Shown here: positions 24,121 to 36,879 of the stretch, in pieces
How the letters are laid out: each line of letters opens with the position of its first letter
Position numbering within the stretch: the first letter of the stretch is position 1
Source of the DNA: Schistosoma mansoni
Lineage: Eukaryota > Platyhelminthes > Trematoda > Strigeidida > Schistosomatidae
Direction of reading: 5' to 3'
Length of the DNA stretch: 64,000 nucleotides
NCBI RefSeq assembly: GCF_000237925.1
Contig: NW_017386001.1
Coordinates: forward strand, 186,001-250,000
Program-made: the position numbers and the translations under genes
The notes under the pieces: generated by a model
Seen by the model: the letters and a program-made list of their open reading frames with translations, nothing else
Database searches by the model: none
Told to the model about the DNA's origin: nothing

Positions 24121-27100
24121 AGTAGTTGGGAATAAAACTGAATTTTATATATATGGTAATATCTGATTTATTTCTAAAAGTATATTTTCAATTAGAAACT
24201 GAAAGTTTTTCCAACTTTTAAAACTACATACTTGTGATTTTATGCCTTAATTAAATTTAAATGCAGAGAACAAGAATTACAACGGACACTGTTTAAAATA
24301 TATTCAAAGTGAATATAGCAAAACCGAAGTTTTAAAATAAGCAATTGTTGATGAAGAGATTCTAAACAAAGGATACTTAATTGTACTTAAAGTATTAAGA
24401 TATATTATATAAAATGTATGGTTAAATTATGTCATCATTGTTGTAAGACAGAAATGGAAAGTAGTCATTTAGATGCGTAGACCGAGTTATAAGTTTATCT
24501 CAATTACCGAATCACGTATTGGAAAATATAATTTCGTGCTAACTGCAATATACTACTAACTTTCTGTAAGTAACTAGATTTTTCACATCACTATTTACCC
24601 ACTTTTACTATATGTTAATCAACGAGTTCTATCATAATAGTAATAACGATAATAATAATTATTGTTACTGTCATTATGCTTATGCAAAGCCGTGTACGGG
24701 TAGTTATGAGAAGCATTTGTACTTTGGTTATATCCTATTCATAAAAAATACTGGTATGGAAATGAATAGCTGTTTGAAAATCCAGACAACTCTTAAGATA
24801 TTATAGAATATCGCTACTTGATAAAGAGAAGAAAACTTGTTTTGTCCTCTCTTTAAATTGACTTTTCCATTGGACTAGAAACACAAAAGATGGTTTGAGA
24901 AGGGCAGTAAACATCTGTAATTGAAAGTGAAACGATTACAATTTTGATTATACAGCAAAATTATTGTCTATATCAGAGCATGACAATTCATACACCAGAT
25001 GTAAATCTATTTCCAGCACTTTTCACAGGTCCTAATAGTATTGGATACACGATTTTTAACTTCCACAATAATTTACTCAGTTGGTTATTATTAATATGAG
25101 TAAATTTATGACAAATCATCATTCTGCTGGCCATCATTTTGGATATAATTTAACAATCTCAATGTTATACTAGTAACAATAAAACACTCCACGATTTACC
25201 ATTTAGAAGATTGACACATTGTTATGAACGTTTATTAAATTTGAAGATATAATCCCATATTCAAAAATTCTTCATGTATCTTTCGTATGCTTGATACGAT
25301 TTATTTTAAAATAAATGCATGTAGTGTCGGTTACTATGTTAACCCCGTATACTTTATCATAGCTTCTGGACAGGTCAATTTATTCATTCTTCTTGAATCA
25401 CGTTTTGATCTTGTTAATTATTCACTTGTTAACGCTGACTGTTTTTATATGAGCATATGTGTGTGTACACTTCTTATCCTATTCATCACATGTCTGTAAC
25501 TTATCTTTATCTTACCACAAAAATTGATTAACGCCTGGTTAAATCAAGTTGGCTCATACGTCTTCTCCAACGCGTGTGATTTCACTTCGTTTTCTTCCAT
25601 TCCCTTCATCCCTCTGATTTCTTGTCAAATTCAGTGAGTATGCAAAATACACATGTTCAAAAATCCATTCACATATTTGACTTATTTAGTTTCGTTATTC
25701 ACTGACGTGGAGTATGTCGATGATTATATACTGTAAACTGATATGAAATTATAATGAATGAAATGTAAAATGGCTCAATTCCATACATATGGTAAATCAA
25801 GATAATTCTTGACTTAGCAAACTTGTAATGATGCTTTATTATGAATTGTTCATCATAATTAGTTAGTTACAAATGTTATGTGATCCAATACTGGTACAAA
25901 ACATCACTATCACTGAATATAAACAAAGAAATTATGCAACTTCTAGAAACACCATCGTTTGGATAATGTCAGTATCATTTGGTTAGATTGTGTTCCCCAC
26001 TCTCCCACAGTTAAATAATAGTATTTCGATGACATAAGGGATTTGTTGTGTTATCTTTCGATGTCTTAAATATTTTTAATTACACTAGTAGTATAACTTG
26101 CTAATCAAAATGGATCCCAGACAATGGTAATAAATGACCAGCTAATGACTGAGTTTGAATAGTTTATCTCTATTATACGCTATATAATTCTTGTTTAAAT
26201 TATCAAGTTGTGTGGAGATTATTTAACTGTTTTCACGGTTTAAGACGAAATTACTGGTTTGCAGATAAATGTACATTTCAGTAACGTTTTTATTTCAGAA
26301 CACATATTCATAGATTTTTAAATTATGTAAGTACCTTATAACTATGATTTGTCTTTCGTCTACATGATAAACAGTTACTCATTTATTTATTTAGTATTTA
26401 TAACGCTTTATAGGTTTAGACCATTTATCACTGTATATTCTTACGGTTTCTTGTTGAATTAGAGATTTTTTTTGTATAGTTGTACTTCATTCCACATAGT
26501 TACTATCCCAGTCATGAAAAAACTCATAAAGTTTTTGGATTTTTAGTCATAATGGCCCCATTGATTAAGATAGGTTTTATTTGCTATGAAATCAAGTAGT
26601 AAACATCTGAAAATCCTTTACAGTCATAGGTTAAACGAGTAGTGTCTTTTTAGTTCACCTTATTCTTTAATTAAAATTATATCATGATGAAAAAGTTATG
26701 ACAATACTATTTTAATGTAGTTGGTCATTGACAGTAAAAAAAAAGACGTTTCTTTCTTTCCAATTAGGTCCATCATTATTGATTACTGCATAATAGTTAC
26801 ATATTTTTTTCATTATAAAGCTATCCAGTTTTACCTGCCATAAATGTTATCGGTCCTAAACTATAGTTTCTTGTTTATTACCCGCATCAAACTAATAAAG
26901 AATCATAATTACGAACAACTTTTGAATTTATGTCTTAACTAAAATTTTCACCAGGTTATGAAATAGTTTAATGCCACTATTACCAGGTAATAATTGGTAA
27001 CTTTGTCAATATTATTTATGAAACAATAATCACTATGATGGTCTTAAATTGATGAAGTAGGGCATAACTTGTTTTGATAAAAATCAATAAATTGTTGAGT

Positions 27101-27187
27101 AGTAAAATAAAGCCAAAAATTTTATCAACCCTAAAGGTTATTATTTTCCAAATAGATCAGTATAATATAATTTTTTATTTCAGGGAA
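24121..27187. other. Three kilobases without a recognised gene
   Basis: AT-rich, unique-looking sequence. Small open frames lack coding character. No repeat family seen elsewhere in the window recurs here. Confidence 0.45.
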
Positions 27188-27720
27188 ATGATACTAAGTG
27201 AGACGAAACGCGCGTCCTAGATTCCACTGCTAGCCACTATCCATCTTTACTTATAATGCTTGTGAATTAAGGCTATATCGAGGCAATAAGCACAGTATGC
27301 ACATATGCCAATTAGAGACTAATCAATTGCAGTCCTAAACATCAATTGGAAGATTCAAACAAACAATACCAAGTGAATTTAAACTCCACCCCATCACACA
27401 AGCAAGTGGCTATCAGTACTCAGTAGCTGAGTGGATAACGTGATGGTGTTTGAAGCGAAAGGTACTCGGTTCGAGTCTCAGAATGAACATCAACTCTGAG
27501 ATGCAGGTACATCCAGCTGACGAGTCCCGAGTAGGACGAAACGCTCGTCCTGGATTCCACTGCTAGCCATTATCCATCTTTGTTTATAATGCTTGTGAAT
27601 TAAGGCAATATCGAGGCGATACGCACAGTATGCACATATGCCAATTAGAGACTAACCAGTTGCACTCCTAAACATCAATTGGAAGATTCAAACAAACAAT
27701 ACTAAGTGAATTTAAACTAT
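27188..27720 (+). repeat. Smα-like satellite/SINE (family A), tandem 1.6-unit array, period 333 bp
   Basis: GACGAAAC occurs at 27202 and again at 27535, giving a 333-bp period. The unit is a tRNA-like head (GTGGATAACG A-box side, GGTTCGAGTCTC B-box side), a hammerhead ribozyme, and a conserved tail (TATAATGCTTGTGAATTAAG, then CACATATGCCAATTAGAGAC). The first unit is truncated at its 5' end, the second is complete. Known schistosome Smα elements have this composition and encode active hammerheads. Confidence 0.9.
27509..27570 (+). ncRNA. Hammerhead ribozyme, family A, intact core
   Basis: Stem I: ATCCAG (27511-27516) pairs CTGGAT (27550-27555). Core CTGACGA at 27517. Stem II: GTCC (27524-27527) pairs GGAC (27534-27537). 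GAA at 27538-27540. A27541 pairs T27548, closing a tiny stem III (CG/CG with a 2-nt loop). Predicted cleavage after C27549 in GTC. All invariant core bases are present. The very short stem III is typical of schistosome hammerheads. Confidence 0.88.
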
Positions 27721-28412
27721 TTATATAGTTTAAAATAATTACTGAACATTAACTACTATCATCTACTGACCCCTTCAGTGGAAAAAGAACTTTATCCATC
27801 ATTGGATCTAAAAACAAAAACATTGATTGTTTTCAAATATACAACATTTAATTGCTAAGCTACTTAAATTTATAGATGAATTTGATTTCTTCATCTATAA
27901 ATAGTATCGCACAACTTAAAGGTTAACCTCAAATACACAGTTATTTATTCAAATCTATAATCTTGTGGTGTTCTGAGAGGATTTCTGACGATAAATTTAA
28001 TCAAAGGATTAGGAGACTTTTGACTCTATTATAGAATAATATAAATTCTGTGAACACAATGTATAATTTAAGTTAACAAAAAAAAAGTGAATATTTAAGA
28101 CATTTTTCTGGTTGCTTATAGATGGGAAATTGAGTAGTTTAGAATGAGTCAATGAAGTCTGTATATAGACCTGATAAAATTGTTTTTAAACAAGCTTAAC
28201 GAACATATAATACTGATAACATTGTCATCAATTTACTAACTAAATTTAGTGATTGAAATATTACTGTAATGAGAAAAATAACTTAGTTATATTTGGAAAT
28301 ATAGGGAACTATAGTGCTTACGAGTATTATTTATGAGAAATTCACAATATTTTAATAATATTTGATACGATATATCTAAATATACGAATCGAAAACAGAG
28401 CTAATTTATTTG
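27721..28412. other. AT-rich spacer, no gene seen
   Basis: No coding signal or known repeat. Confidence 0.4.
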
Positions 28413-28690
28413 AGATGGTGGTTGGAGGTAGTCAAAAAGAAACCTTGAACCTAGGTTTCGTGCTACTTGGCACTCATCAGCACGGTGTACATGTAATTTT
28501 GAGGAGACTGGTGCTCGCTGACAGATTCGATCCCGTCACCCAGCTTTACAGTCAGAGAGACGTTACCTCTGAGCTATCCGGGCCGCGACTGACTCTCTGT
28601 AGGACTGAGATGTATTTAGAAGCGAATGATCACTGTTTCACTGAGAAGGACTAGATATAAGTGACACTCATCACCCACCACCCAGTGATC
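28413..28690 (-). repeat. SINE family C copy with hammerhead-like core
   Basis: On the minus strand the B-box-like GGATCGAATCTG and the tRNA-like head lie upstream of CTGATGAG (28473-28480). Stem II GTGC/GCAC with loop CAAGTA follows, then CGAAAC (28455-28460). This is a complete hammerhead core. A stem III can be drawn as ACC/GGT. Stem I pairing is not obvious (a distant ACAGG/CCTGT pairing is possible in the family but not exact here). Confidence 0.7.
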
Positions 28691-29161
28691 AATCAATTGT
28701 AAACTGGTTTATTTTGACGACGAGTACAAATATTTTGCCATATAGAATATGATTATAAATTCACTGAATTTTTTATATTGAAGTGTAAGGACTGAATAAT
28801 TAAAGAATTATAAGGATACTAATACAATACTGGTTTTTTTCATGAGTAAAAGTGATAAGTGAACATGGCAACCTCAATTTGATTTTCAGATGAAAAATTT
28901 TATTGAAGGAAGTGGAAAAGTTTATTTTCATAATTTACATTACTTAGTTGTTACTAGACTTTCACAAAAATCTACTAACAATGTAGATTTTGCAATTTAG
29001 TCATTCAATTTAAAAAATACTACACCAACCAAAGGTTTAATCACAGTTGAAGTTAATTTATATTCTAGAGTAATGTGATCAACTCGTTATAGTTTTGCTG
29101 AAGCCAGTGAGGTATTCTCTCATAAATATAATAAGTACTAATGTTTAGCTTATATCACTTT

Positions 29162-29289
29162 CTTTAGAGATATCAATATAGTCTAATCCTTTAACTGTTG
29201 CCTCATTACATCTCAAGGCTTTTCCTAATTCCCTAAGTTCATTGACCCACATTTTTCGAATCTTCCAAGGACTCATATTTTTTATTTTT
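29162..29289 (-). CDS. Candidate coding segment of an unrecognised minus-strand gene
   Basis: Minus-strand open frame reading MSPWKIRKMWVNELRELGKA, then CNEATVKGLDYIDIS. The amino-acid makeup looks coding and the surroundings do not. Upstream in-frame sequence is lysine/asparagine rich and no strong acceptor is visible. It lies downstream, in the same orientation, of the segments at 30168-30285 and up to 31059, so it may be a later exon of that gene. Product unknown. Confidence 0.35.
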
Positions 29290-30167
29290 AACTTATTATT
29301 TGTAACGCATCTATTTTTTCCATGTTGGTTTTCAATTCATGTTTTCTACCTTTTAAGTGTCAATGGGTTTGTTTAAGCTAAAAAATAGTAACCACCTTAT
29401 TCTAACCATGTGAACTAATAGATAAAGTTCTTACGATTTAAATTTATCAAGGATTAAGACGAAACAACCACATGTATCTACCTAGTGTTCTTTTGATTAG
29501 CTTCTGAAGTAATCCATATAGCTTATTAGAAAAATCTCAAGTCAGTAATTTTCCGGAAATCAACAAACTCAGCAAAAAAATCCATTAACTATTAATGTTA
29601 TGCTGAAGCGTAGGGATTTGATTTTTGAGGGGGTTATCAGGAACTTATCAGTTGGATAAATGAATTTCTCAGTTGTATGTAACAAATGAATCCAGATGTG
29701 ATAAATTAACTTCATCATAGATAGAAGAAATTAATTTAATTGGTCCGGCTAAGAGTTAATGACATGTACTTAAGAAAATCCTCGTACTATTCTGTTTATT
29801 CGCCACTACATAAAGCAGTTTAGATAAGTTAAATATCACAGCAAAATTTCTTTCATATTTTTGGAAACACGATTTATTTCCTTATAGATAGCTTGTAAAC
29901 GTTAGCAGAATATATTGTTAATTTGAACAGTTTAAATGCTGATTGTATGAAATGCTTACAAACGAATAGACTGGAAAACCTTATTGTTAAGAAAACTAGT
30001 AATTCGAACACCAAGTACAATCATACTATAAATGATTTAGAATAAGTGCTACTAAGAACATTATGAACGACTATCGATCTGCGATAATTTCTCTTATCAT
30101 TTAAAAGGTAATTCAATTTTGAAACTTTAAAAAACTTACTTTATTTGTGTCAACTTATATAACTAAC

Positions 30168-30285
30168 CTGATTCCAGGTATGGTTCCATTTCATCCAAAG
30201 TAAATATGCCTTTTTCAATGCATAAATTAACACCTTTCTGTATTATTTCAAAACATCTTTCTGCTTCATCATCCTTGTAAGCATT
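30168..30285 (-). CDS. Exon of an unrecognised minus-strand gene
   Basis: A 118-bp exon between acceptor GTTATTCAG and donor TCAG|GTTAGT. It reads NAYKDDEAERCFEIIQKGVN, then LCIEKGIFTLDEMEPYLES. Strong splice sites and a clean open frame make an exon likely. The helical, charged composition suggests a repeat-type (armadillo/HEAT-like) protein, but no family is recognised. Phase at the 3' end is 1. Confidence 0.6.
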
Positions 30286-30433
30286 CTGAATAACATGTCA
30301 TTTTTTGACATTCAACAAAGAAAATACTTCAGAACTAACTTTTCAAATAACGAAACAGTAATCATTTTCAATATGTTGAAGACTATAACTTTTAATTTGT
30401 AAAATAGTTCCCCGTGAAGTCGTATGAGTGATG

Positions 30434-31059
30434 TTAAATTGAGATTGTTTGACTTTTCATGTACTTGTTTATTGGTTTCATACTATTAATTTCTCTTCTA
30501 GGATCTCTACTAGCTAGTGAGTGATAAATTATCTTTAATTTAGTTATGATTGATGGCAGGGCTCCGTGAAACAAAATCAGTGACTGGATTTTAGCTTCTT
30601 CCGAACTCTTTAATATTAATAAATAATACCAGGACAATAAGTTGTGGCTCTTACGGAAAATTGAATCAACTAAAATGGAAATAATACGCATGATGCCATC
30701 AGGTAAACCATGACAGCATAATTTTGCTGGATTTAGTGAATTTAGCCATTTTTGAAGTATCTGATGATTTGAAGATTTTGGTAAATGTTTAGGGGTCTGA
30801 AAGTCTTCAACATAATCTTGAGAGATTACTGAATTAGCACACGCGACGAAAAAAGTTAACATCACTGTGATTTTTGGATAGATATGGAGCTGATGATAGA
30901 TATCATGAAGGTAACAAACAAGTCTTTTTGGTTTTTTGATTGATTCTCCAGAACTTTTTGTTGAGCTGATGTACGTCGTTGTACACTTATATACTGCAGC
31001 GAAATATTTTTGTTCGTTTTCTAAGGTCTGACTTTCAGTTTGGTCTCTCAAAAATTTAC
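30434..31059 (-). CDS. Large exon of an unrecognised minus-strand gene
   Basis: Open from acceptor ATATTACAG (31060-31068) to a stop at 30434, over 200 residues starting KFLRDQTESQTLENEQKYFA. Contains hydrophobic helices (KITVMLTFFVACANSVIS, LLSWYYLLILKSSEEAKI, LFHGALPSIITKLKII) and a CCHGLPDGIMRIISILVD block, consistent with a helical-repeat protein. It probably splices to 30285 through a donor before the stop (for example GTATGA near the INSM codons), which is not certain. It could instead be the terminal exon. Product not recognised. Confidence 0.55.
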
Positions 31060-31247
31060 CTGTAATATCTCATTTTGCCTAACTATTTGACCTTTCCTTT
31101 TTTAAATTCATGTTTCATAGGCTTATAAGTCATTCATTTCATTAAACTTAGTACCGATAACTGGCCGCCTCATCCTAGTAAATAAGGCAAAGTTCAGCCG
31201 TGGGTACCATCGTTTTATGTATGTATGTATGTATGTATGTATGTATG

Positions 31248-31278
<31 letters not shown>

Positions 31279-32880
31279 TTACATGTGCAAGCATATAGTG
31301 GTGGCTTTTCTTGATAAAATATACGATCGCTTGTGTAAGGTAACATTATTAATGTTCAGATGATTGCTCTCAACTGTGATCCACTGGAATTCAGGATACT
31401 TTTAGAGTCCAAGACCTGAAGCACTAGTAAATATCCTGAATGATGAGATGATGTTAACTTACTATTATCTTTAGCCTACTCATTAAAGACGTTGAACCAC
31501 TCTCGATTTTCAATGTTCGATTAATTTAAATGTCGTAAATGACATTATTGGTTCCCTTTTATTTTGGTTTACAAAATCATTTTATAGTTCACTGGATGAG
31601 AGGACTTGCTAATCATATAATACCCTCAAACACTACGTCATTATTTATGTATATAGCCTGACGGATTAGCTGTGGATAAAGACCATCAAGCCAGCCAGGT
31701 ATGTCGACGAGCAGTGAATCACTCATGCAGAGTACGTTTTTGGTGTGCACATTGTCATGCTAGCTGAACAGTAGGTGAGTGTAGCTTCACACTTAAGCTC
31801 TAATCTATCTCGACACTATTTCGTTCCTGATAGCAAACTTCTTAACTTTCAAGCTGACTTTTCAGTCTTCAACAAAAGCAACACATATATGTCCGTTGTC
31901 CTTCAAGCTCTATCTTGTAGCGAGCCCAACAGCTTTGAGTATCAGCTAGTATTTTGTTGCATATTTCATCGGTAGTTGGTTTCTGTTTCTTTGTAGTGGT
32001 CTGTTAACTTACTCCACTAGCGAAAGTGGGTCTTGGAGTTAAGAACTTGTAGTTGGCTTATTTTTTATGTCCAAAATAGATCATGACTTTCACCTCTGTA
32101 TATCGACAGTTCTCACAGCTTCCACATGCAGTAAACCAAAGGAAATACTTCAGGGTAATGTGTTTAGATTGTAAGCTACTTCATCATATACAGAGATATG
32201 TGACAGGTGGTAACACACGAACCTGTATCATTTGCATTGTATATTTATTTTCAGCGAGACTGGACCAAATTTATATGGTTACACTTTTTCAAAGAAATCT
32301 TAACTGATTATATAATTTGTCAGTGAATGTGCCATTTTTGTGAGGGCAAACTTCTACTTGTAACCTTTGCTGTTACATCCGTTACTCTACTATAAACATA
32401 CAACCGGCGCATATCGACCACTTGTTGTATCATTCGATACATAAATACAACTGTTTTTGTATCCGGATGCATTTACATTTGAAGCACTGCTTTGTTGCCT
32501 TTCTGACCTCAAAGCTTATCTCGTAAAAACCACTGAAAATACTTTTGTTCGTGCAGTTAAGAGTCGTGAAATGCCATATTGACTTCTGTTAAGTTGGATG
32601 AAAGATGTTAATACAGGTAAATAGTCCACCATTTGTATGAATATCAAAGTCGAAACTATCATTCTGCACGCAACGATCATTTCATGGAGTCCTGCTTACA
32701 GGATACACGTAATAATGGGTAGAGGTGACTAGTTTGCATCGTCCGCCATCCCTATAAGAGCGATTGTCCTTTGAGCTTCAAAAAGCTACCCAGTTCGTTT
32801 ACCTTGAAGTGTATGTTAGCGATCATTAGCCTCAGAAAATCACTTAATATTCTGCAGATAAGGGAAATGGTTTTACTTAC
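31060..32880. other. Mostly unassigned; holds a (GTAT)n tract and possible further minus-strand exons
   Basis: No confident gene. Near 32080-32150 the minus strand reads a cysteine-rich segment (LKYFLWFTACGSCENCRYTE) that could be an exon, but its borders are unclear. Confidence 0.35.
31216..31277. repeat. (GTAT)15 microsatellite
   Basis: About fifteen uninterrupted tetranucleotide units; likely polymorphic. Confidence 0.97.
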
Positions 32881-32949
32881 GATCGAAAGTCTTCACCCAC
32901 TAATAATATGCTATCTGTCCGTTCAAATCCATTTACAGCGTAGGTATTT
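32881..32949 (-). CDS. Candidate exon, unrecognised minus-strand gene
   Basis: A 69-bp segment between AAATTCAG and the strong donor GTAAGT. It reads NTYAVNGFERTDSILLVGED. Splice sites and composition suggest an exon, perhaps of the gene with exons at 34177-37466. Phase to those exons is not established. Confidence 0.4.
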
Positions 32950-33324
32950 CTGAATTTAATAGTTTTTTTCAGTTTGTTTCATATTTGAGGTGTTGATGAT
33001 TCTCCTGACACATTTTGAATGGTTCGCCGTTTCCTGAAGCCATTTACTGGCAAAGAACGTTTAGTGTTTATCTTCCATCAACATATTTCAGTAACTACTA
33101 ACATTAGTATGCATAGCTAAACTTTCAGTCATGTTGCTGATGTGTCGTGAATCAGTCTACTTTGCTATTTTATGATAGTAGCAAAAGTAGCATGTTTTGT
33201 CATTACCAGCAATTTCAAAACAAAACTCTCCTTGAGATTCTTCACATCTAAACCTTAGTCGTTTTTAACATGATATGTTTGGCTCCATTTAAAACTTAAA
33301 TATCAATCACATTGCGATAAGTAT

Positions 33325-33505
33325 GCTAGAGAAGAATGTGGAATCCCAGCATTATATCCAGGTACGGGTTGTTGTAATATGAGTAAGTAGTCACAGCTTG
33401 TTGGTCATTTGAAACCGAGCAGTAGGCAAATGTACGTTCATAAGGCGATATTTGTCTAGGGCAACCATAGTCCTGATACTCAGCGTCATGTAATCTCAGT
33501 CTAAA
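33325..33505 (-). CDS. Candidate exon, unrecognised minus-strand gene
   Basis: Follows a very good acceptor (TTTTGTGTTTTTTAG) and reads LRLHDAEYQDYGCPRQISPY, then ERTFAYCSVSNDQQAVTTYS, up to a TAG. Its starting phase does not match the exon ending at 34177 directly. Either another exon lies between or the 3' border is earlier than the stop. Product unknown. Confidence 0.4.
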
Positions 33506-34176
33506 AAACACAAAAGTCATTCAGTCTCGATTTCGAAGGTAAGACAATATGATTATCCTCAGATTAAAGATGATAATACAAAATGTCGATAAGTAGTAGT
33601 GACTGAGTGATCCGAGTCCAAGTATACAACAAAACGCTAACAGTTTTTGGGCCTAATCACTCACTGTCTTGCCTGAAGAAACCAAGTAGAAAAACATTTC
33701 ATGTGTGTTCGTAAGAACAATACGATAGAACGATAATATAATCACAGGGTTCAAAATCCTTTGATGATGACCACTTTCTTTTCAAGTTATGAGGTTACAC
33801 GTTTTGACATGTACTAGGATGCACAAAAACACGGATTAGAATGAAACACTGGTAACAATCACTGAACGTCACAGGCCTTCAAAAACTGTTCGACTAAATA
33901 CTTAGTAGACTACTCTCAGTCGGAATATCGACAAAGAGTAAGGCAACCTAATCTTCAAACAGTCATTAACCGAAATTCATAGATTTCTCATTGAATTCCT
34001 CCTGACTGCATTTATCAATTAAACAACTCATAGTAGTACAAGCGATGTTAAATCACCTTGACTAGTAAACCTACTGTAGCGTGATGTATAGTATCCATTC
34101 AGCACCGATGGGTTGGAATAATAAAAAAACTAGTCACTAATGTGGGATCTACCAACTGTAAACATTTTATCCTTAC

Positions 34177-34309
34177 CAAAGATCACCAGAGATCGAAAAT
34201 AATGTTTCAGCCTTGGATGGTTGTCTGTGTGATCCTGAATCTTAGAGTAACTATCAGTACCCCCAAAATTTGTAAAGGCATGTTGTAATATGGTAATCAC
34301 TTCACGCGA
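34177..34309 (-). CDS. Exon of an unrecognised minus-strand gene (4th of a phase-consistent set)
   Basis: 133 bp between acceptor TTAACATGAG and strong donor GTAAGG. Reads SREVITILQHAFTNFGGTDS, then YSKIQDHTDNHPRLKHYFRS. Starts in phase 0, matching the end of 34661-34818, and ends with one base. The acceptor's pyrimidine tract is only moderate. No domain recognised. Confidence 0.5.
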
Positions 34310-34660
34310 CTCATGTTAATGAAAACTCAAAATGCTAATTATTACGATACCAGAAGCAACATAAATATATAAAAAAAATTTGGCACGATACTGGGACACA
34401 AATCTTATCTACTTCCTTTTTGAATTACCAGACTTGAAGTCTTTGCTTTCAACCAGAAATCAAAAACCGTAAACTAGCTAGTACCAAAATGTTGTTAAAT
34501 GATAGCATGTCAACTAAAGAATCGGTAAACAAAGTTGAAATTCAACATTATAGCTCTAAAATTGTACGTCAAGGACATAATAATATAAATCCTATGTTGG
34601 ACAAAAAGCCGGTTACTTTATAATTACTTAAGTCATGTCATTCAACTCAATTAATCTTAC

Positions 34661-34818
34661 CACATTTAGACGATAAATTTGGTGTACTGGGTCGAACTGG
34701 TATGATCTCTGTAATCTGTCACTTGCTGGTTTGTCTGAATTTTCGAGGACTTCTTGGATTGTTACATAGTGTTCCCTTTCAAGTGAATCGATAATTTTTC
34801 TGTTCCACAGCTTTTCGC
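34661..34818 (-). CDS. Exon of an unrecognised minus-strand gene (3rd of set)
   Basis: 158 bp between acceptor TTCCTAACAG and donor GTG|GTAAGA. Reads EKLWNRKIIDSLEREHYVTI, then QEVLENSDKPASDRLQRSY. Begins with two bases, which complete the codon left by the exon at 36880-36997, and ends in phase 0. Codon use is less AT-biased than the flanks. Family not recognised. Confidence 0.55.
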
Positions 34819-36879
34819 CTGTTAGGAACTGATTTTTTGAGAAAGTATTTTTCACTGTTTACCAGTAGAATAGGTTGATGTGGAGACCGGTTCCATTCTG
34901 TCACTTTTCCAAGAATAAATGTAGTGCTCGGCTTAAGCTCAGGATAACAATCATCATTATGAGGATCAAAAAGCTGAACAATTCATGGTTAACATCTAAA
35001 AGATATCACGTTTACGATTAAATCACAGTTATAATTCTCAAGACAAAACCGCTTCAGATTAGTTTCAACTATATTCCTCAGAACAAGTCTTTCGAATTCG
35101 AACTCAGGGAAATTTGAAATAAGAAAAATTCGCAGCTCGGTAACCATAATAGCCTCTCGTTACTCATTAGGTACATCCGTCAAGGTCACTATTGTCAAGT
35201 AACTTCAGGGAACATTGAGTGAATGTTATGCTAACGATGGCTTTTACAGATGATTTTGGTTAAAAACTTACACAAAAGGTTTAACGCACAAATTGTTTTA
35301 TTTCGTTTTTTGTTGTCAATATATGACGCGGCCTAAGTAAGTTTTTCCAGCGCTCAATTAGGTTGGTCGGCTCTTATTAATCATTAGAAAACTATCGTTA
35401 AATTACTGTGAAAATGAATATTCTAGGCCTTAATATTGTTGCCTTAGGATGTTCACTATGTCTCTTATTTACATATGATTAGTTCTGTGCTGAACTTCAA
35501 TTGTCGAGCGGAACTCCAGCATTTAATATAATACGTATGACTAATTTTAGTCAGGGTGTTACATAATGTTAGTCAAATGATAGATGTAGTTTAGTAGAGA
35601 CCGAATTAACAATTGAAATGAATATTTCCTGGTGAAATATAAATCTTACCTTTATTACTGCCGACACTCCCTACTCCCCCGTCACGGCATCGTGAAGTAA
35701 CTTTCAGACCTTTCACCTCACCACAGACCTTCTGGCCCATTCAATCTCGATACATAGTACGATTCTAGGCTTTGTCTCAAGTCGTATTTAAGGTACTGCG
35801 TTGGTCGGATTTTCTCCTTTGACCTCTGGGTTTTAGCGAACCGTTCATATGGGATCCATTATGGGTTCCTATTAAGAAATTCTCAAAAATACACTGTATT
35901 TGTAAGATACTCATAGTCCAAAACAAGTGCCTACCAATGTCTTAGCTTATCTTAGTGCCACATTAGGTACTTAAAGTTGTAAGGTCTCTTGTGGAACAGG
36001 TAATCTAAAAAGCTGAAAGCGTTATCTAAGTGCAATCAGTGCTTGTCTTTGTTTAATAAATTTTCAAGTTGTTCCAAATTCGCTTTCCCATTTATTAGTT
36101 TACAATGTTAAGTATCATATTTCCCTGAGACCAATAACTCAGAATTAATGCATAATAAACCTCTAGTCGGTTATCGTTAAAAAAACAGATGGTTGAGACA
36201 TCAGCATGTTATCCCTAGGTTTGAGTGACATGATCCACTCGAGTTTGCTCTTGAACAATGGAAAGAGTACTAGGTAAATTATCGACAGTGACTAGTATGG
36301 ACACTCGCTTTTGCTGAAATCAAAATCCTTATCCCAACAAATCTGTAGGAAAAGACTCATTCAAATGCACCAAGTCCCAGTATATTGACGAACAATTCAT
36401 TATCACTTGTTGACAATCTTGTTAGTCATTGTAAATACATTTCGAATGATCATGGACATTGTGTTTTTGCAGTTGTGCTTATTCATATAGTCATTTTTTA
36501 AAGACAAAATCTTGTAAAAGTAAGTCACACTTGTACTTGGTAGTCGTTTGACCTATAATAATCACTTGAAATCCTCTCTTCTATTAACGTATCACAAAGT
36601 CGTCTCATCTTCATTACGAAATTTTAAACCCATCCACTTTCACCATCGAATCACTGGTTGAAAATCCACTCATCTACTTTAGTCTAGTATATTAGAATAG
36701 TATTACTATCCCGCCCACACAAAATGGGAACTCAAGTATTACTTCGTTAGTATGACGAAATACCCGATTCTTTTTCAAAGTGCTTTACATTATAGAGTTT
36801 ACAATCATTTACCATACTTATCTAAGCTGGTCACTAACTGATTGTGTATGATTCGTGTACCATATCTCTCATCACTCAC

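Noticed and set aside
33640-33700. 8-nt micro-exon GCAAGACA between TTTCTTCAG and GTGAGT on the minus strand
   Set aside because: Good splice signals and correct phase from 34177, but too short to support without transcripts.
36300-36350. Cysteine-rich minus-strand segment CWDKDFDFSKSEC after a CTACAG acceptor, PSI-domain-like
   Set aside because: Stops soon after and has no matching phase with neighbouring exons.
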